A DNA stretch of 17,428 nucleotides from Candidatus Faecivivens stercorigallinarum. GTDB lineage: Bacteria > Bacillota > Clostridia > Oscillospirales > Ruminococcaceae. The notes under the pieces are model-generated. The model ran no database searches and was not told the DNA's origin. It saw nothing but the letters and a program-made list of their open reading frames with translations. A program made the position numbers and the translations under genes. The first letter of the stretch is position 1; each line of letters starts with the position of its first letter. Of this stretch, positions 1 through 6,196 are shown piece by piece. The stretch lies in assembly GCA_018715465.1 (NCBI GenBank), contig DVLN01000185.1:1-17428 (forward strand). Reading direction: 5' to 3'.

Positions 1-66
1 AACGCCCTTGTTGACGACCGACATCATGGAGCTATTGTCTAATAAAAGCAGTTCATTAATCGACAT
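1..66 (-). CDS. Unidentified protein, N-terminal 22 residues (gene runs off the left edge)
   Basis: An ATG at 66-64 opens a frame that reads MSINELLLLDNSSMMSVVNK and continues past the window edge. It is supported by an ideal Shine-Dalgarno (GAAGGAGGT, plus-strand 75-83) eight bases upstream and a near-consensus sigma-A promoter at 100-128. The fragment is too short for me to name a family. The strong promoter and ribosome binding site suggest a well expressed housekeeping gene, transcribed separately from the spoIIIA operon, whose terminator lies just upstream. Confidence 0.75.
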   Translation of the reverse strand, partial: MSINELLLLDNSSMMSVVNKGV

Positions 67-99
67 GGATAAAAACCTCCTTCTATATTGATTATTTTT

Positions 100-128
100 A
101 GTATAAATTAAAGAATCTTGTTTGTCAA
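100..128 (-). promoter_or_regulatory. Sigma-A promoter for the left-edge gene
   Basis: On the minus strand TTGACA (plus 123-128) is followed by a 17-base spacer and TATACT (plus 100-105). This is a perfect -35, the best spacing and a five-of-six -10. The region is AT-rich and sits between the spoIIIAH terminator and the partial gene starting at 66. Confidence 0.85.
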
Positions 129-170
129 TAGTTTTTAAAATATTAACAGAATTTATCAAAAGGTTTCACC

Positions 171-206
171 AAAAAAGGCGTCCCGCACCTTTCAGCGCGA
201 AACGCC
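171..206 (-). terminator. Intrinsic terminator of the spoIIIA operon
   Basis: Read on the minus strand, bases 206 to 177 form a 12-bp stem (three G-U pairs) with a 6-base loop, followed directly by six U residues (plus-strand A run 171-176). It begins seven bases past the spoIIIAH stop and isolates the operon from the next gene. Confidence 0.9.
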
Positions 207-212
207 ATTCGC

Positions 213-782
213 TCATTCGTCCGTTCCGATCTCTCCGACCGATACATTTTCCGCCGCCAGACCGGTCTCCTCGATGATGATGTTTTTGATCTGGTTGGCT
301 GTTTCAGCCGTCAGCCCGTCGGTCCGCACAATCACCCGCGCCGAATCAGCATCAACATAGGCCAGGCACTCGGCAAACCCCTTCGCTTTGACCAGCGTCT
401 CAATCTTATTCTCGCTCTCGATCTGAGCGGACACCGCCAGCGCTTTCTCAGTCGCCAGCTCCTTCTCGTCATCGGTCATCTCCTGTGCACCAAGCGTCTG
501 GGCCAGCGTTTCAATCGCCTCATCCCGCGCTTTGCGCCGTTCCAGCCGGGCGGATGTAAAATAGTCACTCTCCGTTTCTGCTGTCTCCTCCGCCGGCTCT
601 GCTCCGGTCAGCTGGGCCTCCCCGTAGTTTTCCGTCTCGGAAGAGCCCGTCTCTGACGCGGTCAGCAGGTCAAAATTTCCGGTGTCGGTGAATACGTAAT
701 TCAGATACACCGCGATTCCCAGAATCGTCACCAGGCTTGCCAGTACGATCTGTTTCTTGCCAAGAATTACACTCATCTTCAT
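213..782 (-). CDS. spoIIIAH: Stage III sporulation protein AH (SpoIIIAH)
   Basis: SpoIIIAH is the mother-cell membrane protein whose extracellular domain meets forespore SpoIIQ to form the channel that supports forespore development after engulfment. The 189-residue product has a short N-terminus, one membrane segment at about residues 11-31, an acidic low-complexity linker (about 35-75), a charged helical stretch, and a C-terminal domain ending TGLAAENVSVGEI, which fits the YscJ/FliF-like ring-building fold of the family. It is slightly shorter than the roughly 218-residue Bacillus protein, mainly in the linker. The start has AGGGTGG seven bases upstream. It is the last gene of the operon and is followed by a strong terminator. 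Confidence 0.95.
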   Translation of the reverse strand: MKMSVILGKKQIVLASLVTILGIAVYLNYVFTDTGNFDLLTASETGSSETENYGEAQLTGAEPAEETAETESDYFTSARLERRKARDEAIETLAQTLGAQEMTDDEKELATEKALAVSAQIESENKIETLVKAKGFAECLAYVDADSARVIVRTDGLTAETANQIKNIIIEETGLAAENVSVGEIGTDE

Positions 783-797
783 ATCTGCGCCACCCTT

Positions 798-1298
798 TCA
801 CTGCATCTTCTCTATACTGACACGGGCTGTTGTCAGGCCGTACAGCGCATAGACCACCTCATATACATCTGTCTGCACCTCCGCCAGATCCCCTCCCTCA
901 CACACCACCGCAACCCCGGTCACCGCTGGCTGCCGTTCGGAAACAACCACCGCTCCGTCGCCTGAGGTGACATACCGTTCGGTCCGCTCCCGGCTGCTGA
1001 CGCCGGTGTCTCCGTATTCCTCCCGCTCTTCCTCCTCCGACAGGTAGACCTTGCTGCCGGTATCCGACAGCGTGACCATCACATGGGTTTCCCCCGCACC
1101 TTTAATGCGGGAGATCGTCTGCTCCAGCCGCTGCTCGATGGCGATGGCCGGATCGGTCACGTCTGTCTCTGTCTCCTGCTCTGTCTGAGGAACAAACGAG
1201 GACAGAAAGATCAGCCCGATACCCGCCAGCCCCAGGACAAACAGCAGCCAGGGCTTTTTAGCTGTCAGCAGATTCCTTATCTTCTCCATCATTTTCAT
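798..1298 (-). CDS. spoIIIAG: Stage III sporulation protein AG (SpoIIIAG)
   Basis: SpoIIIAG forms a large oligomeric ring in the intermembrane space as part of the mother cell-forespore channel. The 166-residue product has one membrane segment (about 16-35), an acidic linker, then a soluble domain with the family pattern RLEQTISRIKGAGETHVMVT and, near the end, the hydrophobic repeat VTGVAVVCEGG. It is shorter than the roughly 229-residue Bacillus protein. The frame overlaps the end of spoIIIAF by 41 bases if translation begins at 1298. The ATG two codons later (1292) has better spacing from a GGAGA and may be the true start. Translational coupling to spoIIIAF is likely. Confidence 0.95.
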   Translation of the reverse strand: MKMMEKIRNLLTAKKPWLLFVLGLAGIGLIFLSSFVPQTEQETETDVTDPAIAIEQRLEQTISRIKGAGETHVMVTLSDTGSKVYLSEEEEREEYGDTGVSSRERTERYVTSGDGAVVVSERQPAVTGVAVVCEGGDLAEVQTDVYEVVYALYGLTTARVSIEKMQ

Positions 1299-1764
1299 TC
1301 TCCGTCGTCACGATCGTCGCGGTCACTCCAAAAGTTTCGTTCAGCTCGGCAGTCGCCGTCAGTGCGGCCGCGAGCTCCTGCCGGCTGACCAGTATCCGCA
1401 GACTGGTAATAGATATGCTCCCGTCTCCGTCAATATGTATATCCAGTTCGACTTCGGCATTTTGCACACCGCTGCTTTGCAGCATCGCCTCCGCTTTCTG
1501 GCAGAGAAGCTGCCGGGTCGCCGTCTCCAGCTGCCGCTGAGCAGTTTCTCCCAAGTCCCCTTCCGGCTGCTCCAGCACCGAATCCGGCAATGTAAAATCC
1601 TCCGCATCCAGCGTCACCACCGGCAGCAGAATCGACAGCAAAAAGAAGATCCGCACCGCAAACCGCATCATCCCGTTTTCCCGCTCGGGCGTCAGCATCA
1701 GGATTACTGCGCTGAGGACCATCGTCCCGCACAATGCCGCGGCTGTCAGTTTCAGCTGTTCCAT
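1258..1764 (-). CDS. spoIIIAF: Stage III sporulation protein AF (SpoIIIAF)
   Basis: SpoIIIAF is a membrane component of the SpoIIIA channel complex. The 168-residue product has two N-terminal membrane segments (about 6-24 and 35-52). A soluble region follows with helices (around QRQLETATRQLLCQKAEAML) and beta strands (VELDIHIDGDGSISITSLRI), matching the ring-building domain described for this family. Bacillus SpoIIIAF is about 206 residues, so this is a compact version. The ribosome binding site AGGAGG lies 11 bases before the ATG. The 3' end overlaps spoIIIAG. Confidence 0.93.
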   Translation of the reverse strand: MEQLKLTAAALCGTMVLSAVILMLTPERENGMMRFAVRIFFLLSILLPVVTLDAEDFTLPDSVLEQPEGDLGETAQRQLETATRQLLCQKAEAMLQSSGVQNAEVELDIHIDGDGSISITSLRILVSRQELAAALTATAELNETFGVTATIVTTENENDGEDKESADS

Positions 1765-1779
1765 TCCATCCTCTGCCTC

Positions 1780-2895
1780 CTAACTTCCCGCCAGCAGCAC
1801 CATCGCCAGCGCCCCCAGAATCATCACCGCGTAGCAGATCAGCACCGACAGCATGATCGACACCGCAGCAGAACTGACCCGCATCACCTCCGCAGGCCCT
1901 CCCTCCGACAGGGTATCCGCCGCTGCCGCCCCCAGATTCAGTGCTGCGGTCAGCAGGCCCAGGTAGATCAGCTGGGGCAGAAATACCACCGCCAACACCA
2001 GAATGCCGAACACCCCGATCGTGCTTTTGACCAGCGTCAGGCAGCCGCTCACTGCCGACCAGGCGTCCCCGACCGCACTGCCGACAACCGGGACGGCCGA
2101 ACTGAGCAGGAATTTCGCGGTCTTGAGGGTTACCCCATCGGATACTCCGCTGATGCGGGTTTTGATGGTCAGAAGGGCCAGAAAGACGGTCAGGCAGAGG
2201 GACAGTATCCACAGTGCCAGACTGCGCACCGACCGGATCAGTGCCCCTGCGTGCAGATCGGGCGCTGCGACTCCGGCAAACGACAGCCCGAGAAAAATCA
2301 TCATCAGCGGCACAACCAGCCCGTCCACCGCCGCCGAAAATATCTCGATTGCCGACAGCGTCGTCCCGTACCAGATGACCGACGAAGCGGGTTTCCCGGC
2401 AGCGGCGGCAGACGCCGCAAATACCGGCAAAAAGGAGAGCATGAACGCCGAAAGTCCTTTGACCAGCGTGGCTGTACCCCGCACCGCGCTGACCACCGTT
2501 TCGGCCAGCAGCACCGCAAGCACCAGCGTTGTGACCGGGCGGCAGGCCGGACTTTTGCTGAAACTGCCCAGCAGCGCCGACAGCACCGTCACCCCCAGCA
2601 TGCAGGCCAGCAGCCGCAATGGCGCCGCGCCCTTCTGCCGCACCATCTCCCACCCCTTTTCCAGCAGTCCCGGCAGGGTAAGGGAGTCGAGGTCCTCCGG
2701 CTCAAACCCGTCGGCAATCGACCCCTGCGCTTCGGACGGCAGCAGCGAAAAAAGAGAATAGTAGCCGCTCTCCTCCAGCTGTTCCTCAATCATCTCATCG
2801 GCTGTCTCTGCCGTACCCGCCGCATGTCCCACGCAGGGAAAGGTCAGCAGTGCCAACACCATGATCAGCAGCAAGGCCGCCAGTTTTCTGAACAT
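1780..2895 (-). CDS. spoIIIAE: Stage III sporulation protein AE (SpoIIIAE)
   Basis: SpoIIIAE is the large polytopic membrane subunit of the SpoIIIA complex and has been compared with export-gate proteins of secretion systems. The product starts with a signal peptide (FRKLAALLLIMVLALLTF, with a cleavage-like GHA-A), then a short exported segment and about seven hydrophobic segments. Conserved-looking blocks include GKPASSVIWYGTTLSAIEI and TRISGVSDGVTLKTAKFLLS. At about 371 residues it is close to the roughly 399 of Bacillus. I chose the ATG at 2895. An ATG at 2901 is also in frame, but AAGGGGG abuts it directly and is correctly spaced from 2895. Confidence 0.95.
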   Translation of the reverse strand: MFRKLAALLLIMVLALLTFPCVGHAAGTAETADEMIEEQLEESGYYSLFSLLPSEAQGSIADGFEPEDLDSLTLPGLLEKGWEMVRQKGAAPLRLLACMLGVTVLSALLGSFSKSPACRPVTTLVLAVLLAETVVSAVRGTATLVKGLSAFMLSFLPVFAASAAAAGKPASSVIWYGTTLSAIEIFSAAVDGLVVPLMMIFLGLSFAGVAAPDLHAGALIRSVRSLALWILSLCLTVFLALLTIKTRISGVSDGVTLKTAKFLLSSAVPVVGSAVGDAWSAVSGCLTLVKSTIGVFGILVLAVVFLPQLIYLGLLTAALNLGAAAADTLSEGGPAEVMRVSSAAVSIMLSVLICYAVMILGALAMVLLAGS

Positions 2896-2909
2896 CTGCA
2901 TCCCCCTTC

Positions 2910-3299
2910 CTATTCCATCAGCGACAGCGACAGCTCCAGCAGCCTGCGGTAAACCGGAAGGCAGCTCTCTAAGATCAGTACCTTACCTGCCAGACTGATC
3001 TGAGAAGCGGCAGAAAGCTGTCCCGCTTCCCTGCACAGGCTCTCTCCGATCTCAGAAAGAAGGCTGATGCCAAGACAGCGGAGTAAAATCTTGATGTATA
3101 CCGTCTCGACCCCGGCATTTTCCGCAAGTGAACCAACGGTCGAAAATATCGGGATCATCCGAAGCACCGTCCAGCCGGTAAACAGTACCATACAGCCGGT
3201 CGAAAGCAGCATCGCGTACTCCGGTTTCCAGTTTTTTAACAGCAGCGTGATGACCGTCAGCACGACCGCCGCCGCGATCAGTGAACCAAACTGTTCCAT
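2910..3299 (-). CDS. spoIIIAD: Stage III sporulation protein AD (SpoIIIAD)
   Basis: SpoIIIAD is a small hydrophobic membrane subunit of the SpoIIIA channel, likely grouped with SpoIIIAC at its base. The 129-residue product begins MEQFGSLIAAAVVLTVITLL and has membrane segments at about 4-21 and 28-49, further hydrophobic helices and the C-terminal block GKVLILESCLPVYRRLLELS. Length matches the family (133 in Bacillus). The ATG at 3299 follows AAGGAAAGGACAGG. The longer open frame upstream only shadows spoIIIAC. The stop lies 14 bases before the spoIIIAE start. Confidence 0.95.
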   Translation of the reverse strand: MEQFGSLIAAAVVLTVITLLLKNWKPEYAMLLSTGCMVLFTGWTVLRMIPIFSTVGSLAENAGVETVYIKILLRCLGISLLSEIGESLCREAGQLSAASQISLAGKVLILESCLPVYRRLLELSLSLME

Positions 3300-3330
3300 C
3301 TGCCTGTCCTTTCCTTTGGTTTCAACGCTG

Positions 3331-3528
3331 TCAGTAGAGTCCGAACAGCTGCTGAATCGTCCCGAACAGCCCGCTGATCTCCCGGACCAGCATTCCCAGC
3401 ACCACAATCAGCCCCGCAAGCGTCGTCATCATCGCCTGTTCCTCCCGGCCTGAACGAATCAGCACCTGGGTCAGCACCGCAACAATTATGCCGATCGCGG
3501 CGATACGGAAAATCAGATCTACATCCAT
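3331..3528 (-). CDS. spoIIIAC: Stage III sporulation protein AC (SpoIIIAC)
   Basis: SpoIIIAC is a two-helix membrane protein of the SpoIIIA complex. The 65-residue product starts MDVDLIFRIAAIGIIVAVL, has a loop with SGREEQAMMTT, and a second hydrophobic helix (LAGLIVVLGMLV), ending ISGLFGTIQQLFGLY. Size and helix pattern match the 68-residue Bacillus protein closely. The start at 3528 has AAAGGAA upstream. The frame stays open further upstream but has no family similarity there. It sits between spoIIIAB and spoIIIAD with gaps of about 30 bases. Confidence 0.95.
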   Translation of the reverse strand: MDVDLIFRIAAIGIIVAVLTQVLIRSGREEQAMMTTLAGLIVVLGMLVREISGLFGTIQQLFGLY

Positions 3529-3562
3529 CTTTGCCGACCATTCCTTTCTTTTCCGGGTCCTT

Positions 3563-4015
3563 TCAGATACAGAGCACCGCACACAGCATCCCCGCCAGTG
3601 TCCCCAGCGCCATCATCAGCTTCCCTTTTTCCTCTGCCTCCGTCCGGGCACTCTCCAGCAGTCCCCTGAGCTGTTCAGCCGCAATACGCACCGAGGCAGA
3701 CTGGCTCCCGGCATCCCCACGCCCGAGCATCTCCGCCAGCCGGCGGCAGATCCCGCGTTCCGGCTCCGGGCTGTCTGCCCCCAGGCCGTCCCAGCCTTTA
3801 TCCGCCGGCAAAAGCCCTTCGTCGGTCAGCATTCCGGTAATCACACCGGTCGGCAGCCGCTGGGTCAGCAGTCCTTCCAGCCGCACGCACAACCGCACCA
3901 TCCCACTCAGCCGCCGCACCCTTCCGGCCAGCTTCTCCGACGCCCGTATCCCCACACCCGCTCCGCACAGGGTCAGGCAGATACCGGCTACCAGTCGCAC
4001 CGAGAGCATATCCAT
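3563..4015 (-). CDS. spoIIIAB: Stage III sporulation protein AB (SpoIIIAB)
   Basis: SpoIIIAB is a membrane-anchored partner of the SpoIIIAA ATPase, resembling GspF-type platform proteins. The 150-residue product starts with a membrane segment (SVRLVAGICLTLCGAGVGI), then a helical region (ASEKLAGRVRRLSGMVRLCVRLEG) and a C-terminal hydrophobic helix (LMMALGTLAGMLCAVLCI), as in the family (171 in Bacillus). The start may be 4015 or the ATG two codons on at 4009. The latter gives the usual short N-terminus. Its first two-fifths overlap the 3' part of spoIIIAA out of frame, which is unusual. Translation probably depends on ribosomes already crossing spoIIIAA. Confidence 0.92.
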   Translation of the reverse strand: MDMLSVRLVAGICLTLCGAGVGIRASEKLAGRVRRLSGMVRLCVRLEGLLTQRLPTGVITGMLTDEGLLPADKGWDGLGADSPEPERGICRRLAEMLGRGDAGSQSASVRIAAEQLRGLLESARTEAEEKGKLMMALGTLAGMLCAVLCI

Positions 4016-4868
4016 CCAGCAGCGCCCCCATTCTCCCCCGGCCTTCCAGCAAGACCACCTTTTCAAATGCACCTTCCCGCAGAAGTTTTCCGGTCCATTC
4101 CCTGCGCAGCAGTTCGGAAATACTCCCGGCATGCACCGTCGCAACCAATGGAACACCGCTGTACAGCGACGCTGACACCGCCCCCGCTTCCTGCGGGGAA
4201 AGCTCGTCGCAGATCATCAGTTCGGGCGACAGCGACCGCACCGCCAGCAGCATCGCCTCTGCCTTCGGATAACCGGTCAGCAGGTCGGCACTTACCGCCC
4301 CTTCCGGCAATGGCGTCAGCTCTCCCCGCTCGTCCAGCACTGCCAGCCGCATTCCCTGGGCCAGTTTTCCGATCAGCGCACGTAAAACCGTTGTTTTCCC
4401 GCTCATCGGCGGCCCTGCGATCAAAAGCGATGACGGAAACGTCATCTGATCCAGCAGCCTGTCAGCAGCATGCGGAAAATCACCCGGAAAACGAAAACAC
4501 AGAGCAGATATTGTATGTACTGCCAGTACCTGCCCGTCCGCCGTTGACGCACTTCCGGCAACCCCCAGCCTGCCTCCGCCCGGCAGCGGCAAAAACCCCT
4601 TGCAGATGCTGTCCATTGCGCTCTGCATCGACCGCCCAGTCGCCCGAAACAGCGTTTCTTCCAGCATCGCACGGCTGGTGACCAGCGCACCGTCCGGGGT
4701 TGGAAGCAGCCGTCCGCTGCCGCTCAGCCAGCCGGATTCGCTGCCAATCCACTGGACCGGGCGGTCTGCACGCAGTCTCAGCTCATATAACGTCCGTCTT
4801 TCCGCCCGCTCGACCGCCAGCGCTACTGCCGGGGGCAGGCAGTTTCGGATAAATTCATCCAGCCGCAT
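3798..4868 (-). CDS. spoIIIAA: Stage III sporulation protein AA (SpoIIIAA), P-loop ATPase
   Basis: SpoIIIAA is a cytoplasmic ATPase, related to secretion ATPases, thought to energise the SpoIIIA channel from the mother cell. The product has an N-terminal region with the family block GRSMQSAMDSICKGF (78-92), a Walker A GPPMSGKT (152-159), LDERGEL (178-184), a Walker B LMICDE (217-222) and the ATVHAGS motif (243-249). Family similarity ends near residue 286, where spoIIIAB begins. The frame then stays open for 70 more residues, giving 356 instead of about 307. This tail is out-of-frame spoIIIAB sequence and probably has no conserved role. AAAGGACG precedes the ATG. First gene of the operon, divergent from the AlkZ-related gene. 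Confidence 0.94.
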   Translation of the reverse strand: MRLDEFIRNCLPPAVALAVERAERRTLYELRLRADRPVQWIGSESGWLSGSGRLLPTPDGALVTSRAMLEETLFRATGRSMQSAMDSICKGFLPLPGGGRLGVAGSASTADGQVLAVHTISALCFRFPGDFPHAADRLLDQMTFPSSLLIAGPPMSGKTTVLRALIGKLAQGMRLAVLDERGELTPLPEGAVSADLLTGYPKAEAMLLAVRSLSPELMICDELSPQEAGAVSASLYSGVPLVATVHAGSISELLRREWTGKLLREGAFEKVVLLEGRGRMGALLDGYALGATGSRYLPDPVRSGCGDTGVGEAGRKGAAAEWDGAVVRAAGRTADPAAADRCDYRNADRRRAFAGG

Positions 4869-4925
4869 TTTCTGACACGTCCTTTCGGTGACTTCGTTTC
4901 TGTCCCCATCATATGTGGCGGGTTG

Positions 4926-4941
4926 TCCGGTTAGAACCGGA
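4926..4941. repeat. Perfect inverted repeat in the spoIIIAA / AlkZ-related intergenic region
   Basis: TCCGGTT-AG-AACCGGA has two perfect 7-bp arms around a 2-base centre, followed by the palindrome AAAATTTT (4941-4948). It lies between two divergent genes, upstream of the candidate sigma-A promoter of the plus-strand gene. Its shape fits a dimeric repressor operator, but there is no direct evidence of binding. Confidence 0.5.
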
Positions 4942-4957
4942 AAATTTTCGCCCGCTC

Positions 4958-4986
4958 TTGTGGCGGTAGGCCGGCTGCTGTATAAT
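4958..4986 (+). promoter_or_regulatory. Candidate sigma-A promoter for the AlkZ-related gene
   Basis: A perfect -10 TATAAT at 4981-4986 is preceded by 17 bases and a weak -35 TTGTGG (4958-4963, three of six). Transcription would start near 4993, giving a leader of about 50 bases before the ATG at 5042. The inverted repeat 4926-4941 lies just upstream. Confidence 0.6.
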
Positions 4987-5041
4987 ATATGCAGCAGCTA
5001 TTCATTCAGGCAGATGACATTCAGGAAAGGATGACAACAGT

Positions 5042-5716
5042 ATGACGGAATTGCCGGTCATTGACTGTGCGGAAAAACTGGAAATGGTGGTGCAGAAGAT
5101 CGGATTCCTGCCCTTTTTCCGCTGTGAGGTACCGGGGTATTCACTGGAAGAACATACCCCCGCCGCCCTCTGGTTTCAGAAAGGGGTCAAGGGACCTTGG
5201 GAATGGCGGGAGATGGCCGCCGAACGGCAGATCATCGGCTATGGCAAGCTGGTGCACGGGAAGGCGGGGTTTGTCTCGGCCGAACTGATTCCGCTGCTGG
5301 CCAACTACCGGCGGGATGGGTACGATTATGACGCAAAATATGACGACGGACTGATGAAACGGCGGGAAAAACTGGTGATGGACGCGGTCGTCCAGAACGG
5401 AGAGATGCTGTCGGCTGATATCAAAAAGGCGTGCGGATTCGGCAAAAACGGTGAAAAGGGATTTGACGGAATCCTGACCGGGTTACAGATGCAGACCTAT
5501 CTGCTGGTGCGGCGGTTCGTCTACAAAAAGGATAAGACAGGGCGGGTGTACGGCTGGGGCGTCGGCCAGTATACCACTGCCGAGCGGGTGTTCGGGGACG
5601 CAGTGGTGACCGGACGCTATGACCAGGACCCGAAAGAGAGCTTTGATGAGATGACGGAAATACTGTCCAGTCGGCTGAAAGTTGAAGAAAAAGAGCTTAA
5701 AAAATTGCTGCGCTGA
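5042..5716 (+). CDS. AlkZ-related protein of unknown function
   Basis: The 224-residue soluble protein resembles small clostridial proteins annotated as AlkZ-related, distant relatives of the winged-helix DNA glycosylase AlkZ/YcaQ. I recognise the pattern from IGFLPFFRCEVPGYSLEEHT (20-39) through GPWEW (51-55), GKLVHGKAGFVS (68-79), NYRRDGYDYDAKYDDG (88-103), and GFDGILTGLQMQTYL (140-154) to YGWGVGQYTT. The middle part (about 105-165) could be winged helix. A role in DNA repair is only inferred from the family name; catalytic activity cannot be judged here. The start has AGGAAAGGA ten bases upstream. It is a single-gene transcript between a candidate promoter and a strong terminator, divergent from spoIIIA. 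Confidence 0.75.
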   Translation: MTELPVIDCAEKLEMVVQKIGFLPFFRCEVPGYSLEEHTPAALWFQKGVKGPWEWREMAAERQIIGYGKLVHGKAGFVSAELIPLLANYRRDGYDYDAKYDDGLMKRREKLVMDAVVQNGEMLSADIKKACGFGKNGEKGFDGILTGLQMQTYLLVRRFVYKKDKTGRVYGWGVGQYTTAERVFGDAVVTGRYDQDPKESFDEMTEILSSRLKVEEKELKKLLR

Positions 5717-5744
5717 GAGTGCAACAAAGGACTTGGGATAATTG

Positions 5745-5783
5745 AAAATGGCAGGCTGCAATAAAATGCAGTCTGCCATTTTT
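5745..5783. terminator. Bidirectional intrinsic terminator between convergent transcripts
   Basis: Arms 5745-5760 and 5767-5782 pair over 16 bp, with one G-U pair, around the loop ATAAAA. The left end is AAAA and the right end TTTTT, so the hairpin has a U-tract in either direction. It lies 28 bases past the AlkZ-related stop and 11 bases past the stop of the ylmC-type gene on the minus strand, so it ends both transcripts. Confidence 0.93.
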
Positions 5784-5793
5784 GTTATTATGT

Positions 5794-6147
5794 TCATTCC
5801 GTATGAAACAGTGTGCGTCCAGACAAAGGATGCCCGCCAAACAGTCCGCCCCCACTCTGGACCTCCCGACCCTGCCCACGGATCAGGATTGCGTCTTCTC
5901 CGATCACCAGCACCTCGCTCCAGTCAATCAGCAGGTCCGGTTCCCGTCCGAGCAATCCAAACAGCCGCGGCCGTCCCCGAACAACCAGCGCCTTCACCAC
6001 TGCGGCGGCCGGATGGTGCTCTTCCGGCCGGGCAGCCGGGTCGGCTGTACTGTAGTCGAGCAGCAGTTCGTCCGCACGCCCCAGGCAGCGTCCATCTTCA
6101 ATGCACAGAATGTCCTTCCGAAACAGTCCCCCGCTGCGCAGCTCCAT
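5794..6147 (-). CDS. YlmC/YmxH-family sporulation protein (PRC-barrel)
   Basis: Proteins of this small PRC-barrel family are widespread in endospore formers and are expressed during sporulation; their biochemical role is unknown. The 117-residue product shows the family line: a start like LRSGGLFRKDILCIEDGRCLG (here split: LFRKDILCIEDGRCLG), then ADELLLDY, a second strand block VVKALVVRGRPRLFGLLG and LLIDWSEVLVIGEDAILI. It is longer than the usual 80-90 residues because of a proline- and histidine-containing insert (about 32-49) and a glycine-rich tail (about 92-117). GGGGAGGGA precedes the ATG at 6147. It is the last gene of the minus-strand operon and ends at the shared terminator. Confidence 0.85.
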   Translation of the reverse strand: MELRSGGLFRKDILCIEDGRCLGRADELLLDYSTADPAARPEEHHPAAAVVKALVVRGRPRLFGLLGREPDLLIDWSEVLVIGEDAILIRGQGREVQSGGGLFGGHPLSGRTLFHTE

Positions 6148-6196
6148 CTCTCTCCCTCCCCGGAAAAGAATATGCCGGACAACAGCCGTTTATGTC

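Noticed and set aside
1430..2653. Long minus-strand open frame (407 codons) in another frame of spoIIIAE
   Set aside because: A Gly/Ala/Arg-rich shadow of spoIIIAE, which has clear membrane segments and family similarity.
1435..2952. Long plus-strand open frame (505 codons) opposite spoIIIAE-spoIIIAF
   Set aside because: It is antisense to conserved genes, has no ribosome binding site, and its composition (very rich in Arg, Gln, His, Pro) is typical of shadow frames in GC-rich DNA.
3488..4681. Plus-strand open frame (397 codons) opposite spoIIIAA and spoIIIAB
   Set aside because: Low-complexity Pro/Ser/Arg product, no start signal, antisense to conserved genes.
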